Source of the DNA: Prinia subflava | Lineage: Eukaryota; Chordata; Aves; Passeriformes; Cisticolidae | DNA length: 64,000 nucleotides | Direction: 5' to 3' | Assembly (NCBI RefSeq): GCF_021018805.1 | Contig: NC_086283.1 | Span: forward strand, 55,976,705 to 56,040,704 | Shown here: one piece after another, positions 1-11,463 of the stretch | How positions within the stretch are numbered: the stretch's first letter is position 1 | Layout of the letters: each line of letters starts with the position of its first letter | Translations under genes and position numbers: made by a program | The notes under the pieces: generated by a model | Database searches by the model: none | What the model was told of the DNA's origin: nothing | Seen by the model: only the letters and a program-made list of their open reading frames with translations

Positions 1-334
1 CATAACATGAATACCAGCCTATTACTTTCTGTTTCACTTACTAAACACAATAAATGTTTTAGTCCAAGACACTTTTAAAAATAAAGCCACTGTCTGAAAA
101 TCTTCATTTGTACTCATATCCATTTATTTATTCAGTACAGAATGAGGGACTCCCCATGGAACCTGATTTTGCAGTTCTGCATCCTCCAGCATCTCAGTTC
201 CTGTCACCTTACACCTACATATGAGATGGCTCTACAGCTGTGATATTATCCTTCAAAGTATTATAACTTTTAACAGTTGTAATGATGTCTCTGAGAATAG
301 GAATACGTTTTCTAAGAAGATATAGATATGGAAT
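1..334. other. Unassigned AT-rich DNA
   Basis: I see no gene, RNA or repeat here. The sequence is ordinary AT-rich non-coding DNA up to the point where CR1 similarity begins. Confidence 0.5.
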
Positions 335-503
335 GTTTTGTCCTAAGTTCTGGGCTCCTGAGTACAAGAGAAACACGGAGCTACTGAAGCAGGCCCAACA
401 GAGGATCATATAGATGATTAAAGGACAGGAGCATCTCTTATGAGGAAAGGCTGAGGAACCCGGACCTTTTCAGCCTTCAGAAGAGAAAAGTGAGAGAGGA
501 CCT
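335..503 (+). mobile_element. CR1 LINE 3' region, piece 1 of 3
   Basis: The stretch matches my recollection of the 3' part of avian CR1 on the plus strand: 'ttctgggctcctgagtacaag', then 'agaggatcatatagatgat', then 'tatgaggaaaggctgagg'. It stops abruptly at the hexamer ggacct (498-503), which reappears at 1536-1541 where the same CR1 resumes. The gap is therefore a later insertion, not the CR1 end. CR1 is a non-LTR retrotransposon, and this copy is a 5'-truncated fragment without coding capacity. Confidence 0.85.
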
Positions 504-1535
504 TGTGGAATTGCATTTTATGGAAATGGTATACTCTCGTTCACTCCTGGAAAATGTATGGTTTATCCCAAGTCTGTACCCTCCCTGCAGTATCGTGTAT
601 CTGTAATTCTATCAGCTGGAGAATGTCACCACGCCCACCTTGAACCTCTGTGTTAAGAATGCAAACGCAGGGGTCTCGCTCTCTTTGCCCCCCTTCCCCC
701 TGGAGGTCTCCAGACGCTTCCCTTCCCTCTCCCCCCTTCCCCCTCTCCCCTTCCCTTCTCCCTCTCCCACAGGACCATGCTCCCTGCCTGGAGGGAGACT
801 TTGAATAAACCCTCATCCCATCAGCACCTCAGCAGCCGTCTGGAGTCTCTTTGCCTGCCAGCACGGGAACACCCACGACCCTAGGACCCGGGGGTCTCCC
901 GGGGGACCCCCCATGTCGCGGTGTGTGACTCTCCTCTGTCCCAGGGCACACAGCGGCCAGGGGTGCGACACCTTCCCCCCTGGGGAGCTCTCACCTCCCC
1001 ACCCAGGGACTCCGATGTTCTCGGCAGTGTCTATTTCGGAAGCAGAGATGGAGTGGAGGCGAGACGGGTCTTGGGGTGAACTGAAGAGGTTTATTAAGGA
1101 GATGAGCAACTAAAAGACAACACCCCAAGAAGCCCCAAGCAGGGCTCGGGCAGTGGGTTTTATACAACAGGCTTAGGGGAGGGGTAAAGGGAGCGGTAAA
1201 ATTACAGCAACCAATTAGGGTCTGTATCTAGGGTGTTGCATCAGTGGGTAAAACTAACAAACCAATCCAGGATGTGTGGGATGGGTTTACATAAGGCGGG
1301 AAAGATAATAGACAGATAACTGAAAGTCACATAACGTAACAGGTGCAGGCATAAATTAAAGCAACTGAAGGAGACAAAGGAATACTAATGAGGGGGGTAG
1401 GGATACACAGAACTGAATTGGGGGCACATAAAGAAGGATAATGGGGTACACAAAACTGAGTTATTACAACAAATATGAAATCATAATTAACTTAAAATAA
1501 TGCACCACCACACCCCCAAAATTTAAACAACAACA
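504..1535 (+). mobile_element. Solo LTR 'A' (split by LTR 'B')
   Basis: A solitary retroviral LTR on the plus strand. It starts TGTGGAATTG at 504 and ends CAACAACA at 1535, with the 6-bp target duplication ggacct on both sides (498-503 and 1536-1541). The polyadenylation signal AATAAA lies at 804-809, preceded by a pyrimidine-rich U3 (about 690-770). It is interrupted at 913 by LTR 'B' plus one copy of B's target duplication. The remaining LTR sequence (504-913 and 1519-1535) totals 427 bp. A 6-bp duplication is usual for ERVK-like (beta/alpha-type) integrases. No internal retroviral sequence is left, so it arose by LTR-LTR recombination. Confidence 0.85.
914..1512 (-). mobile_element. Solo LTR 'B', nested inside LTR 'A'
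   Basis: A 599-bp minus-strand LTR. Read on the minus strand it starts TGTGGTGGTG (at 1512) and ends CGCGACA (at 914). The target duplication ccccca flanks it at 908-913 and 1513-1518. Its core promoter is visible on the minus strand: TATAAAA at 1164-1158 and AATAAA at 1095-1090, a spacing normal for a compact R region. It has no internal viral sequence, so it is a solo LTR. It lies in the U5 of LTR 'A' and must be younger than it. Confidence 0.88.
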
Positions 1536-1660
1536 GGACCTCAGCAATGTGTATAAATATCTAAAGGGAGAGTGCCAGAGGATGGATCCAGGCTCTTCTT
1601 GGTATAAGCAATAAGACAAGAGGCAATGGACAACTGATACACAGGAAATTCCATCTGCAT
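1536..1660 (+). mobile_element. CR1 LINE 3' region, piece 2 of 3
   Basis: This continues the CR1 of 335-503: 'ggctcttcttggtataagcaa' and 'agacaagaggcaatgg' match the CR1 segment just downstream of piece 1 in the family. It begins with the duplicated ggacct and ends with ctgcat (1655-1660), which is repeated at 2192-2197 after LTR 'C'. Confidence 0.85.
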
Positions 1661-2191
1661 TGTTGCAGCCGTGAGGCCTGGTAGGCCTCTCTGGTGGTCA
1701 GTCGCCTAAGGGCAGAAATGCCTAGTCATGGTGACTAGGGCAAAATAACCCTTCTTCCGCGCTTGGACTCTCTCTTATCTCCCTGTAAGACAATAGGTCA
1801 CTTTCTACCCTGACTCATACTATTGGACCCCTTCTCAAAACCTCGGTACCCTATAAAAACCCCACTTTTCCCCCAGCTCAGTAGAAGAGCTGTCCCTGGA
1901 ACCCTTCACAGAAGAAGCTAATAAAGATTCATCTGTGGAACTTCATACGGCGCTTCTCCTCTCTCTCCCTGTGTCTGCCAAGGCACCTTAGCAAGCTTAT
2001 GAGCTGAGAATCACTGCAAGAGAGCTGATCACTGCTGAGAGCTGAATATCACTATAACTAAGCTTGCTAAGTGTTGCCTGTGCCTGGGAGCTTTGCCGGA
2101 GTTGCTTGGGCAGGGGGTACGTAGGTGCACCCCTAACCAGGAACAACCAAGGCAGCCGAGACCGACTGAAGCTACCGGGAGAAAAACAAAA
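1661..2191 (+). mobile_element. Solo LTR 'C' inside the same CR1
   Basis: A plus-strand LTR of about 531 bp starting TGTTGCAGCC. Its TATA box TATAAAA is at 1852-1858 and AATAAA at 1920-1925, followed by a long U5. The 6-bp duplication ctgcat flanks it (1655-1660 and 2192-2197). With that duplication the 3' end reads ...ACAAAA rather than the canonical ...CA, so either the terminus is mutated or the exact end is a few bases earlier. I see no primer binding site or viral genes, which fits a solo LTR. Confidence 0.75.
1852..1858 (+). promoter_or_regulatory. TATA box of LTR 'C'
   Basis: TATAAAA sits 62 bp upstream of AATAAA, inside an LTR defined independently by its target duplication. Activity is unknown. 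Confidence 0.6.
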
Positions 2192-2399
2192 CTGCATATT
2201 GTCCAGAGAGGTGGTGTAGCCTCCCGCACTGGAGATATTCAAAAACCATCTGGACACAGTCCTGTGCTGTGTATTCTAGGATGATCCTGCTTGAGCAGGG
2301 AGGTTGGACCAAATGACACACTATAGCCCCTTCAGACCTGACTTGTTTCTGATCACCTGATTCTGTGATTCTGTGATTCTGTGATTCTGTGATTCTGTA
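2192..2399 (+). mobile_element. CR1 LINE 3' end with octamer tail, piece 3 of 3
   Basis: This is the terminal part of the same CR1: 'gtccagagaggtggtg', 'cttgagcagggaggttgg', then the family's characteristic 3' tail, here about five ATTCTGTG octamers (roughly 2360-2399). The tail marks the true 3' end. With 335-503 and 1536-1660 it makes a single roughly 500-bp CR1 fragment before the LTR insertions. Confidence 0.88.
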
Positions 2400-5283
2400 T
2401 TATCCATTAGTGAAAAGTCCGTCTTAAAACATACAATTCTAGCAAAGTAGCTTTTTTGTGTGTGTGATTTTATGGGGATCTCAATTATTTCCAAACAGAG
2501 AGAAAGAACAGTTAAACCTCTTTGCAATCTCACCTCTCCCCAGTTTCCAACATTGTGTTTAATGATAGCCAAAAGACAATGAAATAGGGATTTCATGAGA
2601 TTAATTATAAATTGTTACATAGCAGATATCATAACTTCTGTACAAAAACACAGTAACTCATCTTGTCCTTACCTAGCTCTGGCTTTTCTTGTATAAAATA
2701 TTCAATTTAGAAATACTGAACTGCCTGAGCAACCTAAATTCTGTGCTGAAATGGTGACGATGTCTGGGTGGGTTTTAGCTAGCAAATAATCTTGTTGTTT
2801 TGCACTCTCAACCAATACAGTCCATGCCATTTCAGCGTGGCATCATTCCTAAAATAATATACTGTGCTTCAGGCCAAGACTTATCAGTTTGGGCTCTGTG
2901 ATATTCTAATTGCAGTTAAATGGCTCTTGTTGGCTTAGGCTCTCAGAAGAGCATGTTCATTGCCTGTTATAGCAAACCATTTGGAAATACCTCAGGAAGT
3001 AAACATCTTAATTAATAACCCCACTATAACTACTGTGTGTATCTTTGCAACTGCAGCTATTGTCTCTGGGGCTCCTGTTACTGCCTCTGAGGTTGCCTAG
3101 CTTGGGGATCCAAGCTGAAGTGGTAAAATCTGTTTAATTCTGCCCTGAAGGAGTGTGTACGTTATGGTAGGTATGTGTATTATGTTCTGGTATTATGGTA
3201 GGTGGAAAGCCTACAGACAAAGCTCAGAAACTGCTTAAACAGTAATCAAGACATCTGCATTAAGACAGTAGTTCTTATGCCTTCCCGAGCTGTATTGTAA
3301 TCACATTTGTAAATTTCTTTCAAACTGTTTTTTTTTTTTTTAGGTCTATCAGAAAATCCTATGGGTTCTGTTCATCAGTTTTCAATTTTATCTCTTTTTT
3401 CTGTCTTCAGTGTTATAAAAAGTAAATGTTTGTTTTGGTATGTTTGGCTTTGCCTTTTCACATTTTATGTAGCAATTTTACCTAGACATCGTAGTAGTCT
3501 ATACACAAAAAAAAAAAAAAAAAGAACAATTTTGCAATTTTCCATATCAGGTTTTTATAAGTAAAAAGACTGTTTCCCCTTTAGTAATTCTAAAATTACG
3601 AAATAGCAATTATAGATTAAATTCACCTGCATCCAAAGAACCTTATACTTTTTAACAGATGAGCTTAAATGATACATACTCTTGTTACCCAGGTCTCTGC
3701 ACTGGCATTTGATGGAGATGTATACAGCAATTATGGAACAACCTGCAGAGAAATTATGTTTTCCTTTTTTCAAGATACATTGTGCCTGGTTTTCTGACTT
3801 CTAGTTGGAATAACAAAAGAAGTGGTGAATAGCCAACTACTGACAGTATGCCAAATGTTGATCTGAATATAAGAAGTTACAGTGACCTAACCATTATATT
3901 GAAAGAAAACACAGTTATTTAATCTGTCAACTTAACTAGAGTTGAAGATTGTCCACCAGATAGATAATCAGGACTCACAGTCTAATTATAAAATATGTTT
4001 CCAGGAATCTATTCCTCCATGCCTCTGTCACACTTATCTGTCATTTGTTCAGTCTTTGAAATATTCCAGGCTTGACCTTGTCCCTGTTTTTTGTTTCTGT
4101 TTCTCTCTACTACTCTTCTACTGGCAGCTTTCATATACCACATGATGTTTTGTACCTCATTGAAAAGTCAGCGTGTTTCATGAGTACACTTTTCTGGATT
4201 GTAGCATCGTTATTACTTTAAATGAGAACTTACTGATCTGTTCTTCATGTTTAAGGGAAAAAAAAAAAAAAAAAAAAAAAAGAAAGAGAGAGAGAGAGAG
4301 AATTCTTTCAATTAGCCTGGAAAAAGGAAGTGTTCTCTTGTAAAGCAGTTAATTCCTATTTCATTTTGCAAGTCAATGTACAGGGATGAGAATTTATTTT
4401 TAAAAATCTATACTTGAATTTTTGTATTTTTTTTAATATAGTCTCCAAGGAAGCTCCCCAATATACAGTTGCCTAAAAGTGGGTGCTGGGATAAATTTAA
4501 GGCTTCCCTTATGAGGAGCAGTATGAGGTGGTTTTGACTGTCATTTATCTGTTTTTTCAGTCAGAAAATGCAACACTGCCAGAGCCTTTTAAATGTTAGA
4601 TGCTCTTATGAACAGAGAAATTGTCTTTACTCAGCTTGGAAGAGACTTAGTCACAAACTCCTCTCTACATGAAAAATGTAATGTGGATTTTCTTTGATTT
4701 TTTTTTCCATCTACAAAGCATTTCTCACAACTTTTTTAATGCTTTGAGCTGCAGCCTTTTCATCACTTCTCTTTCATATCTTGATTTAAAGATTTTAAAA
4801 AATAATTTTAAAAATCAAGAGGTTTTTTTACTTAAATCTTTGTTTAAGCAGAATGGTTTATAAAACTAAAAACTTTAAAATTCTTAATTTACATATAGAT
4901 TTTATCTTTTCATGTATGAGTATTTAATGTACACTCCCTTTTTCATTTTGGGGATTAAAAAGAACAAACATTGTGGACTATTGGAGCAACTCATGTAAAC
5001 AAAAACTGCACTGAAATCGCATGTCATTTTAAATCATCCAGTATAAAATGAAAAATGCTTTTAAGTCGTCCAGTACTAAATGGACAAACGTACAGAATTA
5101 CATTACAGTATCTTCTTGTGTTATTCTACAGCCCTGTATTGACAAATTCTGAAATACAGCTCTGTATAAGGCAATATCATACATGGATTTACACCAAATC
5201 AAGCAATTTACCTTAAAATAGAGAGATTAAAATGTGAGATTTAAATTTGCTTTTTCACAGAGATATCACAAAGACAGGGAATT
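2400..5283. other. Unassigned AT-rich DNA
   Basis: I see no recognisable gene. There are short homopolymer runs (T12 near 3331, an A run near 3507) and an A22 run passing into a GA dinucleotide repeat at 4257-4302. Open frames are short and AT-driven. Confidence 0.5.
4257..4302. repeat. Poly(A)-(GA)n simple repeat
   Basis: A run of about 22 A is followed by a short purine transition and about eight GA units. No AATAAA is placed just upstream, so I read it as a microsatellite, not a retrocopy tail. Confidence 0.85.
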
Positions 5284-5369
5284 TCATTTGGCTCAAATGA
5301 GACATTCATTAGTAATCTGCTCAAATGATGGTGCAGACACAGAGAAGGAAACAGTAAAGTTAGGTGTAG
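5284..5369 (+). repeat. Dispersed 85-bp repeat, copy 1
   Basis: This segment is nearly the same as 7741-7824. Shared blocks include 'ggctcaaatgaga', 'agtaatctgctcaaatgatg', 'gcagacacagag' and 'agtaaagttaggtgtag'. The copies differ by a short indel (cattc) and several substitutions, and the similarity stops sharply on both sides. It matches no family I recognise. Confidence 0.8.
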
Positions 5370-7740
5370 CCAGACAAGAAATTAATGTAGTGTATTAGAA
5401 TTATTTTTCAACAATTTGAAAACTGATTGGAAGATCAGTTTACATGGAAAACTATGGAAGAATCTGATGTAGTGGTATTTATTAGATAGGAAGGACTCTA
5501 TGGCGTGATACTTCAGTCTTGCTGAAGCTGTGATTATAAGATTTATAAGGACTGTGAAGAAGGTTTAAAGGTAGTTCAGATAAGAAGTGATTAATGGCTG
5601 ATTGAGGATTTCAGCAAAAGAAAGATCATCATAAGACAATGCACACAATGTTCCAGAGGAGGAAAACTTAGGGATAAAAAAGAGACTTAAAGAAAAAAGG
5701 TAAAAGGTTTCTTGATAGACCAAAATCATTCACAAGGCTTTCTAAATATAAAAACTAAGAAGAACAAAAAGAATCAGGTATCTTTGGACTACGTCTTTTA
5801 AGCAAGACAGTTTGAAAGAAGGTCTTAATGGGATACTCAAATTTCTCCTGTAACAGAGCAATTTTACTTTTACTGTCCTACTTCATAGCAAATGCTTGTT
5901 AGGTTTTCCCTAATGGGCAGCATGATGTCAGATTGGTCATGCACAAAAGAAACACAAGACAAGAAAATAGTTGCTTCTACACTGTTATTCTCTTGAATAG
6001 TTTGTGTTCAAAGGAGATAACACGCAATACTCTCAAATTGTGATAGACAGAATTATATGATTTGCAGAAACCCTAACTATTAACCTGAAAATCAATATTT
6101 AAAAAATTTTAAGGTTTGACTACCCTACCAATTTTAGATTTTCTTTAGAAAATGCAAGCAAATATTCTGTCAGGCTCATACATACCTGTGTAACAGAATA
6201 CTAAAGAAGAAATAGCCTTAGTTAGATTCAAATTCCATTTACAGAACTACCTGGACTTCTTTGAAATTGTGCAAAAACGAGAGGAGTGATTTAAAAATGC
6301 TGAAAGGCAATACTTTTTCTGATGAATAAATATATTTTATGCAGACCTAATTAGCCCATAGAATAAAAAAACAAACCAACCAAACAAAAGCCCCATCCCC
6401 AAGTAAATAGCAATGAAAACTGTGTAATCTTCACAATTTTGAATAATAAGATAAAGATGAATAGCTAACAACTGACTAGCTATACAGCTGATCCCTTGTT
6501 TTAATAGGGCATTTGAGGGAAAATTATCCAGTGGCAGGGAGGTGACATTAGAATAAAAAGTAGAAAACATGTAACAAGATCTAAATACAGAATGTTAACA
6601 AATCAGCAAAACCAAGTGATTTAGAAAAAGGAAAGAAAAAAGGATTGTCTGAATAGTTGAAATAAGTAGTTGTACTTTAACATTTTTATTTCATTAGACA
6701 GATGTTCAAACCTACAATTTGATGTAGGTCAATATTCTTGCCAGTCAGTTTGTATGGATTTTTAAACAGATACTAGTATTAGTTAATACTCATAGACTGC
6801 ATACCTTAATTATTCTGTCAGGCAGGCATTTGATATAGACGGAAGCTTTTCTTGAATAAACTGCGATTTTCGGCACCTCAGTCAATGGGGAAACAGAAAA
6901 TATATTCAATGCTGGTACAAATATACCTGTGTACAGTCACATACAGCAGTACACAAGAACAGGTCTGTAAGACTGTATGTCCTTTGGGCATGTAACTTTT
7001 TTTCCTGTGCATGTTGGCAGCATATAACCAATATCATTAACAATAAAAGGAAGTGAGAAGGTACATTATAACTTCCCCATGTAATTTCATTATTTTTCAC
7101 TTTCATCTACCATGTGGAATTTCATTTAAATTGTCATGATTATGGTCAGAGACTAATAAGATTTCTAGACTAGTGTATTTTTCTAAAAATGAAGATGCAG
7201 AATCTAAAGTTCTGCTGGTGGGACTCCATGCAAGCCATAGTGCCTTGGCTTTGGGTGAGCTGCTGCTGTAAGGAAGCTGGACAGAGTTTTCTGAATGTGG
7301 CCCTTAACAGAAAACCCTTGAGCACTCAGAGTTGTATAGTAATTTTTCAAATCCTAACTAATCAATTTTATTTTATCTTCTCTCTCTCTTTTCATTAAAT
7401 GAAATAATTATATGGTGAAAAAGAAACAAAATCTAAAATGTGAGTTGGTGGCAAATTGTAACTACTGCTGCTCTAATTCCATCTAGCCATTTTTAACATT
7501 ATTTTTGAAATACCAGTATTAACTCTGCATATCAGTTCTTGTGTAAACCACCATATGGAGACTAAGAATATGTGGTTTATCTTTATTTGGTATTTCCATT
7601 GGCAGTATCATTCAGCTATCATGTTCAGTGGAGTAAAATTTGTCTTTGATACTAAATCCTAAACACATACAGTATTACATATTCCATGATTGAAAATGAG
7701 AAAAAATCCTAAACTTGTAATGCTACATGAAATCCTCTGA
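5370..7740. other. Unassigned AT-rich DNA
   Basis: Non-coding-looking sequence between the two copies of the 85-bp repeat. No gene, RNA or transposon is recognised. Confidence 0.5.
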
Positions 7741-7824
7741 TTTAATTTGGCTCAAATGAGACTTTAGTAATCTGCTCAAATGATGGGGCAGACACAGAGG
7801 AGGAAAGAGTAAAGTTAGGTGTAG
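7741..7824 (+). repeat. Dispersed 85-bp repeat, copy 2
   Basis: Second copy of the segment at 5284-5369, in the same orientation about 2.46 kb away. Both ends of the similarity coincide with those of copy 1, so it is a discrete unit, not part of a long tandem duplication. Confidence 0.8.
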
Positions 7825-8453
7825 ATTGACGACCCACATGATTGTCCTTTAATCAGATGAATTAACTGACGTTGTTCAGGGGTAGATACATCCCAGAAAC
7901 TTCAGTTCAAGGTATCGTACTACAATGATAGAATGACTGCAGTATTTAGTAGCCTTTCTGTATGGATTATGCTAATGGTAGAAACAAATCAGATTAAGAC
8001 ATACTTATCATTGTACATAGACCAGGCAGACCTTAAAACAAATATTCATTCATCATCTCATTCAGCATTCAGCTCCAGAATAACTCACTGGGCTGTGAGT
8101 AAAGGCTACAGCAGGAGGTGTTTTGAGCATCCTCAGCTGTCCCACACCAATCATGGAGCCAGTTCCTCCGACACTGGCTGCATGTTGAAGAAGGAACTGC
8201 ACGCTCCCTGACTGACACCAACCAGTGTGATTTCACCTGTGAGTGAATTCAGAGAGGCTGTTCAGCACTGGGGTCCTTGCAGAATGTAATCCCACGTCTG
8301 TTTAAAACAACATGGTTTCAATCAAACACTTGATGACAGCTGTCCAGGGAGTTTTTACTTCAACAGGCTGACTGACTACTTAAAGCAGAAGTTTTCAATA
8401 CAAAACGTACTACATTTTAATTCATGAATAAAAACTTGAGGAATGGTCAATTA

Positions 8454-8495
<42 letters not shown>
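7825..8495 (+). pseudogene. Possible retroposed transcript 3' end with poly(A) tail
   Basis: The 3' boundary has the layout of a cleaved and polyadenylated mRNA: AATAAA at 8427-8432, 22 further bases, then an uninterrupted run of 41 A (8455-8495). The upstream stretch is less AT-rich than its surroundings and looks like a 3' untranslated region. An open frame of 92 codons (7933-8211) lies within it, but I cannot assign it to a protein. No matching target duplication was found next to the A run, and the 5' limit is unknown. Alternatives are a chance AATAAA beside a poly(A) microsatellite, or a genuine local transcript end next to genomic A. Birds have few processed pseudogenes because CR1 does not need poly(A) templates. 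Confidence 0.35.
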
Positions 8496-8497
<2 letters not shown>

Positions 8498-11211
8498 AGT
8501 ACACGTGAAGCTCCCTCTCCCCTTTCCTCTCCTTTCTGCCATCCTTTCAGTGCCACTGTCATTACTCTAGCTTACACCCAGCTGTTTTTAATGCCATGTG
8601 GTAAACATGAAAACAAGTTTGCGCTCTACCCGGTCCTTCTTGGCTCATGATCACATAAAACCTCCATGAAGGGGGAAAAATTACTTCTGAAGATTAGTGT
8701 GACCATTTTACAGACACTCTGAGCAAAACCATGAGCCAGGACCACAGGCCACTGAAAGGCATTGCAAAGTGAAATTTGGGTAATTTTCTTCTGAATGATT
8801 TTAAGTAAAACACTCATTTCCTCAGACATGGTTGCTGAGCTGACTTTTGCTTACATAAAATTCCTTGAAATGCTCCCTGCTACCTTCTTTATTTTTTTAA
8901 TCTTAGTCTAGTTCCAGCTTTGTTCATTAAAAACCCATCAGTGAACTATTATGTTTGAATTCTGACTTAAACAGGCCACTTGAGGGTACTGTGCTGTAAA
9001 GCCAAGAGAACAAGCAACATAAAAAGGCAGACATAATCTCATTCACAGCCTAAATCTGCAGAAGAACACCTGGAATATAAATGTGTCTGGATAGGACCAG
9101 AGTTTGTATGATTAATTGCCAGTTGTTGTCCACAGAAGACAGAACTATACTGTGAAACCAAGCGGAAGTGTTCCTTGGGGCTTCTACTGCTTTCCTTCAG
9201 ATGCATGGGGTGGAAAGGAGCACAGGGAAACTCACAAGAAGAAATAGATCTTTCCAGAGTTAAAAAGAGCCAAGTATTGACACACTATTTATTTGTTGTC
9301 TTGTTAAGGCTATTGTAAATAAGGATTTATGCAAGGTTGTAACCTGGCTTAATTACCAGTGTTTCCCTATAGTTTCCTTGTAGAAAGCATACCTTGCCTA
9401 ACCATTAATTCAAGAATGAAGAATCAAAAGCTGTGCTATTTAAGCATATAAATGTGACAAATGTCTTCTGAGCTACAATTTATGGAGTATTGTCAGAAAA
9501 AAAAAAGGTTAACATTTCGCTTGAAAACTGGCCTAAAAAAATAACCAGCAATGTTAAAACAGTAACAAATTCTGAAGTGCTGATTTGATTAATTGAAGAA
9601 ATACAGAAATAGTAAAATTACCCAATATTTCGTAGATTTGTACTGCTCTTCATTCAAACATAGCAATTTTATACCACAGCAAAATTGATTTACTGACATT
9701 TCAGAATTATCCAATTTAATTTGACATATTAAAATATGCTGAAACTTTTTATCTAGTCATATGTTGAATCATAAACCCCAGAACATCTTTATAATTTCGT
9801 GCTGGCCTTTAATAATTTTTTTTTAATTGTTTCTCTGATCATGTGCTTACGGAAGTTTTTGAGTACGGATTTCTAAAGCAGACAGATGATTTGAGAAAGT
9901 TCTATTTCTAGTAGCATCTTACTTATCTAAGAGAGCAGAATGTGAGTTGCTAAGAAGCAACTTCGTGAAAATGGGCATTTAATTTTGACACTTTTGAGTG
10001 ATTTAGACACTAGCTCCAACTATGTAATGTGCTGAGTACTATTCCTCTCAAAATCAAACTGAGGCTCCTTTGGGTTAAGGATTTAACACTTGTTCATGTG
10101 TGGAGCTTCAGCAACTGCCTAATAAAAATCATGCAGTCCTATAGAGTGTAGTTTTCTGTAATGTGGTGTAAGAACACGAACCTAGAAAGACACTCTTGGA
10201 ATATTAAGTCTTGACCCTTTTTTTTTGCAAATAATCTTCTTCTGTCTTGTCCTCCATAAGTATGTGAACTTACACTTTAAAATATTTTTTCCTTTTTATC
10301 TCTGTAGGAAAATTCCTCCAAAAATCTATTCTTTGCATTCTTAGATGTATGATTTCCAGTCTGTATTTACTCATAAAAAATTTGCACTCATTTATTTTTC
10401 CTGCTTGTATAAGTTCTCCTCATAGGTCTTTCTGGTATGTTCATAAAGGTAAAAAGCTGGGGTTTTTAAAGTCACATTAGATGTGTGAAAAATATTTTAG
10501 AAACATCTTCAGAATTATGTTAACCTTCAGGAAGATTTTTAAAGGTCAGCTATTGCAGATACTGAAGCTTTGAAAACTAGTTTAGTTTTAGCTCTATGAA
10601 CCTTACCTGATTAGAATCAACATTAGTGTGCAAGTGAAGGCAAAAAAGATGAGACTTCTCTGATCAATCACCTAATAGATCATTCATTAATCCCTTCAAT
10701 CTAATAAATCCAAAAGGGCAAGGTTCTTTCAATGGTTTTCAAAGAGTAATCTTCTGTTTAGCTTAACAGTTATTGGTAGATTTTGTGATTTGGAGCAAAT
10801 TTGTCTTCAATGAATTACTTCTTCTTTAATATGTTGCCTACAAATATATGTGTACTCTGGATTCTACTTTATTTTCTCTACACACAGCCAGAATTTCTCA
10901 CACAGCTCCTTTACTGTTCTCATTTCATCATGAATTTTTACTTTTGCTCTCAGATCATGCATACATTAAAAACTTACTTTTCTCTTTTTGAGAAATGAGA
11001 GGTTTATCCTATTTCATCTTAAAAATATAATTGTTTGTTTGTTTCACTCAGTGATTGTTTAGATGAATGGCTTCCAACAGTCTCAAGGGGAAAATCCCAG
11101 GTCTACAGAACATCTCAGAATGGATTGTCCTTATTTTTGAAATCCTGGGAACACACAACAGATAACAATTTTAATTGGGTTTTTTTTGATGGGGTTTTTT
11201 GGCGGGGGGGA
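8496..11211. other. Unassigned AT-rich DNA
   Basis: I see no gene or transposon. Scattered open frames are short and lack recognisable domains. Confidence 0.5.
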
Positions 11212-11426
11212 TTTTTCTTTTTCTTTTTCTTTTTCTTTTTCTTTTTCTTTTTCTTTTTCTTTTTCTTTTTCTTTTTCTTTTTCTTTTTCTTTTTCTTTTT
11301 CTTTTTCTTTTTCTTTTTCTTTTTCTTTTTCTTTTTCTTTTTCTTTTTCTTTTTCTTTTTCTTTTTCTTTTTCTTTTTCTTTTTGTTTTCTTTTTCTTTT
11401 TCTTTTTCTTTTTCTTTTTCTTTTTC
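11212..11426. repeat. (TTTTTC)n hexanucleotide array
   Basis: About 36 copies of TTTTTC run in register, with one interruption near 11385 where a C is replaced by G. The long open frames here (Phe-Ser or Lys-Glu/Arg repeats) are artefacts of the hexamer, since six bases make two codons. Confidence 0.97.
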
Positions 11427-11463
11427 CCTTCCCCTTCCCCTTCCCCTTCCCCTTCCCCTTCCT
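11427..11463. repeat. (CCCCTT)n hexanucleotide array
   Basis: About six copies of CCCCTT directly follow the TTTTTC array, extending the pure-pyrimidine tract to about 250 bases broken by one G. The period is the same as next door but the base content is different. Confidence 0.95.
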
